Assembly: GCA_964438735.1 (NCBI GenBank)
Contig: CAYTLW010000081.1
Coordinates: forward strand, 1 to 35,898
Length of the DNA stretch: 35,898 nucleotides
Direction: 5' to 3'
Origin: CAYTLW01 sp964438735
Lineage (GTDB): Bacteria; Myxococcota_A; UBA9042
Numbering within the stretch: the stretch's first letter is position 1; every line of letters starts with the position of its first letter. The notes beneath the pieces are model-generated. The model worked only from the letters and a program-made list of their open reading frames with translations. It was not told the DNA's origin and made no database searches. Below are positions 16,227 through 25,512 of the stretch, one piece after another. Made by a program: the position numbers and the translations under genes.

Positions 16227-16720
16227 GAAGACTCCCCGGGGCGCACACCGCGCAGGTCCGCGTCGTCCGAGCGGATCTTGCTGTCCATCTGGGCCCGGGC
16301 CGCGCGCACTCGATCAGCGGTCGCCGGATCGGACAACGCGAAGATCTTGGCCGCCACCAGGGCCGCGCCGTCGGGTGCCACCACCACAGCCGGTGCCACA
16401 CCCGAGGGCATCCGCAGCGACGAGAAGATGTCCGCGCCGCCATAACGATCGGAATACGGCGGGCAGGCGATGACCGGTGCCGCCACCTGCGCGTCGATCA
16501 GGGCGCTGAGCGCGTTGGAGCGACCGGCGACCGTGACGTACACCTTGGGCCGACCATCGGCCTCGTAATCGCGCAGCATCTGCAGCAGGTAGTTCGGCGA
16601 TTTATGGGCCGACGCGACGCGGATCTCCGCGTCGATGCCATAGGCCGCCAACGCCGCGGCGATGGCCTCGCCATGTTCAAGATCTGCTCGCGATCCCATA
16701 ATGATTGGAACAATTGCCAT
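16223..16720 (-). CDS. purE: Class II PurE: AIR carboxylase using CO2 directly
   Basis: Converts AIR to CAIR. The ATG at 16720 follows a GAGGTG site and gives 165 residues starting 'MAIVPIIMGSRADLEHGEAI'. The active-site stretches match class II enzymes (animal and Treponema type) rather than class I mutases: 'SAHKSP' (37-42) where class I has SAHRTP, 'AGRSNAL' (65-71) where class I has AGAGGAAHLPG, then 'ACPPYSDRYGG' (85-95) and 'SSLRMPSG' (100-107). Class II PurE takes CO2 itself and does not need the bicarbonate-fixing PurK, and no purK is present among the eleven pur genes. The motif comparison is from memory of the two classes. It lies between purC (25-base gap) and purF (4-base overlap). 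Confidence 0.94.
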   Translation of the reverse strand: MAIVPIIMGSRADLEHGEAIAAALAAYGIDAEIRVASAHKSPNYLLQMLRDYEADGRPKVYVTVAGRSNALSALIDAQVAAPVIACPPYSDRYGGADIFSSLRMPSGVAPAVVVAPDGAALVAAKIFALSDPATADRVRAARAQMDSKIRSDDADLRGVRPGESS

Positions 16721-16745
16721 GGGGTTCACCTCTTCCCTTGGTTGA

Positions 16746-17723
16746 TCAGCCCGCCGATCGGGCCTGCCACTTCGCGGCTGCCTGTTGGATGCGCTCGGTC
16801 GCCGGCAGCACTGCCGCATCGAAGGTCTTGCCGCTCAGCTTCTCGTACACCGCCTGGTATCGCTGCGAGGCCAGCGCCAGCAGCTCGGGCGGCAGCTCCG
16901 GCACGTCACCGTCGCCCTTGAATCCCTGGTGGACGAACCACAAGCGCAGGAACTCCTTGCTGAAGCCCTCGGGCTCCTTGTCCGTGCCGCGGCAGTCGAG
17001 CCAGCTCTCTGTGGTCCAGAAGCGGCTGGAATCGGGGGTATGAACCTCGTCGATGAGCACCAGTTCGTCGTCGATGAGGCCGAATTCGTACTTGGTATCC
17101 ACCAGCACCAGGCCGCCACGCTCGGCCAGGGTTTGACCGCGCTCGAACAGCTGCAGCGCCACGCGTCGCACCTCTTCCCAGCGACTCGGCGTGACCAGCC
17201 CTCGCTCCAACACCTCGACTTCGCTCAGGCGCTCGTCATGCTCGCCGGGACCGCCCTTGGTGGTCGGCGTGATGACCGCCTCGGGCAGCACGTCGTTCTT
17301 GCGCAGCCCTTCGGGCAGATCCAGGCCGTAGGGCCGTTCGACGCCCTGCTGGTAGAGCGTCCACAAGGCTGTATCGGTCACGCCGGTGATGTACCCGCGC
17401 ACCACGACCTCGACTGGGAGCGCCTCGGCTTCCCGGCCGACGCTGACGTTGGGATCGATGACCTCGACCAGATGGTTGGCGACGATATCGGCCGTCTGCT
17501 CGAACCACCACGCGCTCAGCTCGTTGAGCACCTGGCCGCGATAGGGGATGGCGCCCAGCACGCGGTCAAAAGCGCTGAAGCGATCGGTGGCGATCAGCAT
17601 GCGCAGACCGTCCAACAGGTAGAGGTCGCGCACCTTGCCCTGTACGCGTTCACCCGGCAGGTCCAGGTCGGTGGCCAGCAGGGCATGGGGCAGCGCCGCC
17701 ACGATGCGGTCGATGGGAAGCAT
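16746..17723 (-). CDS. purC: SAICAR synthetase
   Basis: Ligates aspartate to CAIR using ATP. Length is 325 residues, the longer yeast ADE1-like version rather than the roughly 240-residue Bacillus/E. coli form. Motifs: 'VQGKVRDLYLL' (27-37), 'ATDRFSAFD' (45-53), 'VDTKYEFG' (208-215) and 'DEVHTPDSSRFW' (225-236), the two standard signature regions. The ATG at 17723 has AGGAG 9 bases before it. There is a 53-base gap to purB upstream, the largest inside the block, and a 25-base gap to purE. Confidence 0.97.
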   Translation of the reverse strand: MLPIDRIVAALPHALLATDLDLPGERVQGKVRDLYLLDGLRMLIATDRFSAFDRVLGAIPYRGQVLNELSAWWFEQTADIVANHLVEVIDPNVSVGREAEALPVEVVVRGYITGVTDTALWTLYQQGVERPYGLDLPEGLRKNDVLPEAVITPTTKGGPGEHDERLSEVEVLERGLVTPSRWEEVRRVALQLFERGQTLAERGGLVLVDTKYEFGLIDDELVLIDEVHTPDSSRFWTTESWLDCRGTDKEPEGFSKEFLRLWFVHQGFKGDGDVPELPPELLALASQRYQAVYEKLSGKTFDAAVLPATERIQQAAAKWQARSAG

Positions 17724-17776
17724 GTCTTTGGTTCTCCTGTAGTTGCGTGTGGTCCGGGCGCAGTTACGCCCCCGGT

Positions 17777-19192
17777 TCAGGTGTCTCCAAGCGCGTCCGC
17801 CAGGCGAGTCGCCAGCGCCCGGGCCCGCTCGGCCGCATCGCCCGTGTAGTCATGGGCGTCCAGCCAGGTGGTGATGGACTCCGCCGGCGCCAGGGCCAGC
17901 AGGGTCGGGTCGGTGGTCATGCGCTCGACGAGCGGATTGGGCGTGCCAGCCCGCAACGCAGCCCAGGCGGCCAGGGCGTGCTCACGGATGACCTCGTGCA
18001 GCTCCTGCCGGTCGCCGCCGCGCTTGACCCCTTCCATGAGCACGCGCTCGGTGGCGGCGAAGGTGCCGTAGTCCGACAGCAGGCGCTCGGCGGCGGCCAC
18101 ATCGACCCGCAGACCGGCCAGGATGCGCGTCGCCCTGCGCAGCGCCTCGTCGGCGATGAGGAAGGCTTCGGGCAGGACGACCCGACGGTTGGCCGAGTCG
18201 TCCAGGGTGCGCTCCAGGTAACTGTGGGCGGCGTTATCCCAGGCCACGCGGGGGAGGGCGGCCAGCAGTCGGGTCAGGCTGTTGATGTTCTCGGCGTTGA
18301 TGGGGTTGCGCTTGAAAGGCATGGCGCTGCTGCCCACCTGGCGGGCGCCGAAAGGCTCGGCCCACTCGCCCAGGGGCGGCGACTGCAGCAGGCGCAGGTC
18401 CGCGGCCAGTTTGTAGAGCGACTGGCCCATGGACGCCAGCGCGTTCAAGACCCTCAGATCCTGCTTGCGGGCATAGGTCTGAGTAGCGACCACCATGGCC
18501 TGCAGATCCAGGCGCTTCATCACCTTGTCTTCGAAGTCGGCTGCCGCCACGTTCTGGTCGCTGAGCAGCTGCTGGTACGAAGCCGACGTGCCTGAGGCGC
18601 CCTTGAAGCCCTTGCCGCGCACCTCGCCGCGCAGTCGGCGCAGGTCGGCCAGATCCACCAGCAAATCCTGGCCATATTGCGCCAGTCGGTAGCCGATGGT
18701 GGTCGGTTCGGCGGGCTGCAGGTGGGTGAAACCCATAGTTGGCGTATCGGCCCAGCGCTTGATGGCCGGACCCAGGTGGCGGAGCAGGGCGCACAAACGG
18801 GTCAGCACCAGGTCCAGGGCGATCCGGATGCGCAGGGCGTCGGCGTTGTCTTCCACATCCATGGACGTGGCACCCAGGTGGATGATGCCCGCACCTTCAT
18901 TGCACTGGCCGGCGAAGGTCTTCACCTCGCTCATCAGGTCGTGGTGGATCTCGGCCTCGATGGCCTGGGCGGTGGTCATGTCGATCTCGTCGACATGCGC
19001 TTGAAGGTCGGCCACCTGCGCGGCGCTCACCAGCCCGTATTCCGACTGCGCGGCGGCCAGGGCGACCCAGATCCGCCGCCACATACGCCGCTTGCCGGCC
19101 TCTGACCACAGCGCGCGCATCTCTGCGCTGCCATAACGCCACGTGAAGGGCGACAGGTAGTCGTCGAAGTCGAAGTGGCCCTCGGCGCTCAT
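17777..19192 (-). CDS. purB: Adenylosuccinate lyase
   Basis: Used twice in the pathway: SAICAR to AICAR, and adenylosuccinate to AMP, both releasing fumarate. Length is 471 residues. Fumarase/aspartase-superfamily regions are 'HLGATSMDVEDNAD' (105-118), 'THLQPAEPTT' (156-165) and the mobile-loop signature 'GSSAMPFKRNPINAE' (287-301) with the catalytic Ser. Its ATG overlaps the purA stop as ATGA and has GGAGGAG upstream within purA, so it is coupled to the gene whose product it consumes. Confidence 0.97.
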   Translation of the reverse strand: MSAEGHFDFDDYLSPFTWRYGSAEMRALWSEAGKRRMWRRIWVALAAAQSEYGLVSAAQVADLQAHVDEIDMTTAQAIEAEIHHDLMSEVKTFAGQCNEGAGIIHLGATSMDVEDNADALRIRIALDLVLTRLCALLRHLGPAIKRWADTPTMGFTHLQPAEPTTIGYRLAQYGQDLLVDLADLRRLRGEVRGKGFKGASGTSASYQQLLSDQNVAAADFEDKVMKRLDLQAMVVATQTYARKQDLRVLNALASMGQSLYKLAADLRLLQSPPLGEWAEPFGARQVGSSAMPFKRNPINAENINSLTRLLAALPRVAWDNAAHSYLERTLDDSANRRVVLPEAFLIADEALRRATRILAGLRVDVAAAERLLSDYGTFAATERVLMEGVKRGGDRQELHEVIREHALAAWAALRAGTPNPLVERMTTDPTLLALAPAESITTWLDAHDYTGDAAERARALATRLADALGDT

Positions 19193-20475
19193 GCTTCGTC
19201 TCCTCCGTCCATCACGACCAGACGGTCTCGCTCCGGTCCGACCGAGACAAACCCGATGGGCACCCCGGCGAGCTCGGAGATCCGCTCCAGGTACCGCTGC
19301 GCCCGCTCCGGCAGGGCGTCCCAGGTGCGCGCCTCGGTGGTCGGCGACAGCCAGCCCGGCATCACCTCCCAGACGGGCTCCACCCGTGCCAGGTCCGGCG
19401 TATCCGGCACCCGGTCGATGCGCTCGCCGTCGAGCGTGTAGCCGACGCAGATCGGCAGCTCGGCGAAGTCATCCAGCACGTCCATCTTGGTCACCGCCAA
19501 CGACGTGAAGCCGTTGAACCAGGCGGCGTAGGAGATGGCCACGCCGTCAAACCAGCCGCATCGCCTCGGACGACCGGTGGTGGCGCCATATTCGCGGCCA
19601 ATCTCGCGCAGCTTCTCGCCATGCTCATTGAGCTGCTCGGTGGGCAACGGACCGCCGCCCACCGACGTGGTGTACGCCTTGACCACGCCGACCACCTCGT
19701 CGATGGCCGTCGGCGGCAGGCCGGCGCCCGACCCGGCGAACGCGGCCGTGGGATTGGACGAGGTCACGTAGGGATACATGCCCCAATCCAGGTCGCGCAT
19801 CACGCCCAGTTGCCCTTCCAGCACCACCCGCTCGCCGGCGCGCACCGCGTCGCGGACCAAGGGGGTGGTGTCGACAATGCGCGAGCCGAGCGCGGTGGCG
19901 TAATTGCCGGCCAGCTCGATCATCTCGTCCAGGTCGAAGGGCGCGTGGTCGAACATCACCAGCAGTCGATTGGCCCGCTCCAGGGCCATGGGCAGGCGCT
20001 GTCGCAGCCAGTCGGGCCGGCGCAGGTCGCCCAGTCGGATGCCAATACGGGCCGCCTTGTGGGTGTAGACGGGCCCGATGCCGCGCTTGGTGGTGCCGAT
20101 CTGCTCGCCTTTGGCGCGCGCCGCCTCCTCGAGGCCGTCCAGCGCCACGTGGTAGGGCATGATCACGTGTGCTCGTTCGGACAGCCACAGGTTGGCCGTG
20201 CTCACACCGGCCGCTTCGACCTCGGCGATCTCTTCCAACAGTCGGGCGGGGTTGACCACCGTGCCGGCGCCGACGATGCAACGCGTGGCCGGGTTGAAGA
20301 TGCCCGAGGGCATGATGTGCAGTTTGAACAGGCCCATGTCATTGACCACGGTGTGGCCGGCGTTGTCCCCGCCCTGAAAGCGGATGACCATCTGCGCACG
20401 CTGGGCCAGCCAGTCGACGATGCGGCCCTTGCCCTCATCTCCCCACTGCGCTCCAACGACTGCGACAACGGACAT
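19189..20475 (-). CDS. purA: Adenylosuccinate synthetase
   Basis: First step from IMP to AMP: IMP, aspartate and GTP give adenylosuccinate. Length is 428 residues. The GTP loop 'GAQWGDEGKG' (8-17), 'GGDNAGHT' (35-42), 'GTTKRGIGPVYTHKAAR' and 'GMYPYVTSSNPT' are all intact. The ATG at 20475 has a strong GGGAGGAG site. Finding purA inside a de novo purine operon is less usual than finding it alone (in Bacillus subtilis it is separate), and here it means the block makes AMP and not only IMP. It follows purQ by 14 bases. Confidence 0.97.
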   Translation of the reverse strand: MSVVAVVGAQWGDEGKGRIVDWLAQRAQMVIRFQGGDNAGHTVVNDMGLFKLHIMPSGIFNPATRCIVGAGTVVNPARLLEEIAEVEAAGVSTANLWLSERAHVIMPYHVALDGLEEAARAKGEQIGTTKRGIGPVYTHKAARIGIRLGDLRRPDWLRQRLPMALERANRLLVMFDHAPFDLDEMIELAGNYATALGSRIVDTTPLVRDAVRAGERVVLEGQLGVMRDLDWGMYPYVTSSNPTAAFAGSGAGLPPTAIDEVVGVVKAYTTSVGGGPLPTEQLNEHGEKLREIGREYGATTGRPRRCGWFDGVAISYAAWFNGFTSLAVTKMDVLDDFAELPICVGYTLDGERIDRVPDTPDLARVEPVWEVMPGWLSPTTEARTWDALPERAQRYLERISELAGVPIGFVSVGPERDRLVVMDGGDEA

Positions 20476-20489
20476 GATCTCCTCCCTGC

Positions 20490-21284
20490 TCAGAGCTCTG
20501 CGGCGTAGGCGACGCCGCTTTCGAAGAGTGCCAGCCCGAGGCCGCCGCGTTCGCCGCGATGGCGGCGCGGATGCTGCAGATCGATGATGTGATCCTCGGG
20601 ATGTGGCATCAGGCCCAGGACGTTGCCAGCGGCGTTGCAGATGCCGGCGATGTCGTCATCTGAGCCATTCGGATTGACCGGATAATTGCCTGAATCGCCC
20701 GCGGCATCCACGTAGCGCAGCGCCACCTGGCCGCGTGCCTGCAACCGGTCGATCGGCATCGCCTCGCCGGCCACGAAGCGACCTTCGCCGTGGGCGATGG
20801 GACAATGGATGAGCGTGTCGCCGAGTCCCCGCGTGAAGACACAATTGCTGGCCGGATCCGGCTGCAGCCACACCCAGCGACACTCGAAGCGGGCCGAGGC
20901 GTTGCGGGTCAAGGTGGCCCGCTGTTCGGTGAAGGTCGCGCCGGCCTCGTCTGAGGGGCCTGGCAGCAGACCCGCCTTCACCAGCACCTGGAAGCCGTTG
21001 CAGATGCCCAGCACGGGGCGGCCCGCGGCGACAAATGCCTGCAGCTGTTCACCCAGTCGCTCTCGCAACAGTACCGACCAGACCTTGCCGGCACCCAGGT
21101 CGTCGCCGTAGGAGAAGCCGCCCGGCAGGACCAGCATCTGGTAGTCGCCCAGGCCGGCCCCGCCTTCCAACAACTTGTGCAGATGCACGATCTCCGGTGC
21201 GCCGCCGGCCAGAAGGCACGCGCGCGCAGCCTCCCGATCCCGGTTGGTACCCGTGGCGTGCAGAATGAGGATCCGGGGGCGCAT
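20490..21284 (-). CDS. purQ: Glutamine amidotransferase subunit of FGAM synthase
   Basis: Class I glutaminase that supplies ammonia to PurL. Length is 264 residues, longer than the usual 220-230. The catalytic triad is Cys95 in 'GICNGFQ', His228 and Glu230 in 'MPHPEDH'. Also visible are 'LPGGFSYGDDLGAG' near residue 53 and the oxyanion region. It is the first gene of the block and begins at the ATG at 21284 with only a weak CAGG ribosome site, immediately behind a small GC hairpin in the leader. Its partner PurL lies at the far end of the operon, about 10 kb away, so equal dosage relies on one long transcript. Confidence 0.95.
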   Translation of the reverse strand: MRPRILILHATGTNRDREAARACLLAGGAPEIVHLHKLLEGGAGLGDYQMLVLPGGFSYGDDLGAGKVWSVLLRERLGEQLQAFVAAGRPVLGICNGFQVLVKAGLLPGPSDEAGATFTEQRATLTRNASARFECRWVWLQPDPASNCVFTRGLGDTLIHCPIAHGEGRFVAGEAMPIDRLQARGQVALRYVDAAGDSGNYPVNPNGSDDDIAGICNAAGNVLGLMPHPEDHIIDLQHPRRHRGERGGLGLALFESGVAYAAEL

Positions 21285-21446
21285 GGTGCCTGCGGAATTC
21301 GCCCGACTGCGGGCGGTGCCTGGTTCAGTTCGCTCTTCGGGTGAGCCCGAGCCTGCGGCCGTGCCGCGTTCTCTGCCGGATGAGGCGCGGGGTTAGCATC
21401 GCCAGTTGGCGCAGGTCAAGGGTCTGGGCGTGAGTTTTGCACCCGC
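21285..21446 (-). promoter_or_regulatory. Leader/promoter region of the purine operon
   Basis: This 162-base gap is the only sizeable one upstream of the pur genes. On the minus strand, TTGACC (21419-21414) is followed after 17 bases by a weak -10-like CTAACC (21396-21391). Between them lies a palindrome, CGCCA-gt-TGGCG (21400-21411), placed where a repressor would block polymerase. Further on, a perfect hairpin CGCCCG-actg-CGGGCG (21300-21315) ends 15 bases before the purQ start. Promoter boxes and operator are inferred from position and symmetry; I see no clear purine riboswitch. Confidence 0.4.
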
Positions 21447-22787
21447 TCAGGGGCAGGGGCCGAGACGCTTGCCGATCATCTGTGCCCGACCGACGAGGTA
21501 GACGATAATGTCGTCGATCTGACCGCCGGCGTCGCCGGGGTGGAAGCCGGCTTTTTCGCCCTCAAAGCCCAACTCGTCGATGATCAGCTGTCGCCTGGCC
21601 TCGAGCCAGGGCAGGTACCAGGTCTTGGCGAAGGGGCCGCACTGCAGCTTCCGGAACTTGTCGTCCAGGCCCTTGCGCAGGCCCGGATTGACGCTCGCGC
21701 GGCTGTAGAACTTGTCCTTGCGGCCGGAACACCAGGTATTGGGCGGACCCCACGGATGATCGAGTTCATACAGCGACTTGAAGCTGCCGTCGGCGCCGTT
21801 GCGGATCACGTGCATCAAGCCCGTCTCCAGGTCCTGGTAGAGCTCGAAGTTGGCGCCACCGGCGCTCAGACCATCGTGGTCACTCGCCATGGCTTCCATG
21901 GCATAGATGCCCAACAGGTTGTCCATGTCGGCGATCTTGCCCACCCGAGAGGCCAGTTCGTCTTCAGTGGCTTCGTCGATGGCCGTGGCCAGGGCGATGA
22001 CCGTAGAGAAGTCCGGCTTGGCCCCGTCGACAAGGTCGTGATTGATCTCGAAGTACTTGATGATCTTCGGACAGTTGCCCTTGGGGCAGTTGAAGCCGTT
22101 GCAGGAGGAGCCGACGTCGAAGTTCAAGCCTTTGGTATTGCCGAAGTTGTGGTTGAACAGCCGTTTGTCGGCCTGTTCGAGCACCTGGTACAGACCATAG
22201 ACCTCGTCATTAATGCGTACGCGCGCATACGAGGTGCGCGGCGCCGCCAGCCCGATGGCCCGCGACATGGCATAGAAGAGCGGCTCGCGCACGAAGCTGC
22301 GATCGGATCCGGACGCCTTCAGCCGGATGTTGCGCATCTTCTCGGGGCCCTTGGCCTTGTCTACGAACTGGTTGAACTTGATGCGTACATTGGGCTTGCC
22401 CGGGTTGCCCTGCTGGCTGCCATCGCCGAAGTTCTTGATGCCGACGTTTTCGTAGGTGGTGCCGTCGATGATCACATTGGCCAGGTGCCACTGGCGTACC
22501 AGTTCGGTGTCCTTGGCGTTGTCGAGGATGACCTTCCAGGTCGCGGCCGGCACCACCACCTTGACCTCGTGGATGCCCAGCGGGTCGTACAACTCCTTGG
22601 CCGGTGGGAATCCGGGCGGTGGCAGCTCGACGTCTTCGCCGGAGTGGGCATCGTAGGTCGGGCCGCTACCATCCGGAAACCAGATGGGCGGGCCATCGAC
22701 AGCGACATCTTTTGTCTTGCAGCCGACCAACGCCAGGGAGGCGACAAGGAGTGCGGACAACTGGCTCGCCCGGTAGATGCTCGTCAT
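21447..22787 (-). CDS. CotH-like (spore-coat kinase superfamily) lipoprotein
   Basis: A 446-residue envelope protein. The ATG at 22787 begins a signal peptide ending in lipobox L-V-G-C with Cys23. The region from about 70 to 340 follows the CotH pattern: 'VVVPAATWKVIL', 'VGIKNFG', an Arg/Lys-rich strand ('MRNIRLKAS'), 'YGLYQVLEQADKRLF' (197-211), and 'SDHDGLSAGGANFELYQD' (302-319) before 'HVIRNGADGSF' (326-336). CotH proteins are atypical protein kinases that phosphorylate Ser residues of spore-coat proteins. At the place where most members have an IPWDxD metal-binding stretch this one reads RNGAD, so the first Asp seems to be lost and catalysis is uncertain. Paired Cys near 229, 234 and 239 suggest an added disulphide loop. 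CotH homologues are common in non-sporulating Myxococcota relatives, so no sporulation role is implied. Confidence 0.82.
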   Translation of the reverse strand: MTSIYRASQLSALLVASLALVGCKTKDVAVDGPPIWFPDGSGPTYDAHSGEDVELPPPGFPPAKELYDPLGIHEVKVVVPAATWKVILDNAKDTELVRQWHLANVIIDGTTYENVGIKNFGDGSQQGNPGKPNVRIKFNQFVDKAKGPEKMRNIRLKASGSDRSFVREPLFYAMSRAIGLAAPRTSYARVRINDEVYGLYQVLEQADKRLFNHNFGNTKGLNFDVGSSCNGFNCPKGNCPKIIKYFEINHDLVDGAKPDFSTVIALATAIDEATEDELASRVGKIADMDNLLGIYAMEAMASDHDGLSAGGANFELYQDLETGLMHVIRNGADGSFKSLYELDHPWGPPNTWCSGRKDKFYSRASVNPGLRKGLDDKFRKLQCGPFAKTWYLPWLEARRQLIIDELGFEGEKAGFHPGDAGGQIDDIIVYLVGRAQMIGKRLGPCP

Positions 22788-22946
22788 CGCTCGACCCGTC
22801 GTCTGGCCAGGGATCAGGGGCTGCTTCTTTGTGCAGCGCGTAACCGCATGTACACTAACAGCAGCCGGACAGACCGTCCAACAACAGCAGTGCCCGAGCA
22901 GTCGAACACTACGCAGGACAACGCCCCGTCTGGCAGGGGGAAGAGC
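22788..22946. promoter_or_regulatory. Divergent promoter region between CotH-like and NodB-type genes
   Basis: A 159-base gap between outward-facing lipoprotein genes. On the plus strand TTGTGC (22829-22834) and TACACT (22851-22856), 16 bases apart, make a plausible sigma-70 promoter for the deacetylase. The strong AGGGGGAAG site before 22947 marks its translation start. No convincing minus-strand boxes were found. Confidence 0.35.
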
Positions 22947-25166
<2,220 letters not shown>

Positions 25167-25203
25167 CCTCGAAGCGTCTACGAACTCGACGACAGATGAA
25201 GGG

Positions 25204-25512
25204 CTAGGGCGATGGCAGGCCCGGCCGGCCGCTTGCCTTGAGCGCATCGACCAACACATCCAGCTTCATGGCCAGATTGGGGTCGATGCCCTCCTGGCCT
25301 GCGACGACGCTGCCTTCGAGGTCGGGCTTGTTGCCGCTGCGAACGACCAGCCCGTAACGACCACCCAGGAACGCGCTCCGAACCAGCTTGGCGGTCAGGG
25401 CGTTGGTCTGGGTCCCACTGGCCCGGTCGCTGGAGAGAATCAGCGAGCGCGTCAGGGTCACGTGAGACTTGTGATTGGCCATGCCGTCAGCCGCGCTGGC
25501 GGCCTCCTTGCC
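25204..25512 (-). pseudogene. Out-of-frame C-terminal end of the beta-helix protein
   Basis: Reading the minus strand after the GC-homopolymer patch, a different frame from the main beta-helix gene gives about 100 residues of normal-looking protein: 'KSHVTLTRSLILSSDRAS', then 'AFLGGRYGLVVR', ending '...ALKASGRPGLPSP' before the stop at 25204. The composition and beta-strand spacing continue the helix repeats, so this is the displaced C-terminus of the 25458-28931 protein. The break is probably an assembly or base-calling error rather than a real mutation. Confidence 0.65.

Noticed and set aside
21285..21446. Purine riboswitch in the operon leader
   Set aside because: I could not find the conserved three-way-junction core; only simple hairpins are visible.
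21447..22787. Evidence of endospore formation from the CotH-like gene
   Set aside because: CotH-type kinases occur in many non-sporulating bacteria, and no other spore-coat gene is present.
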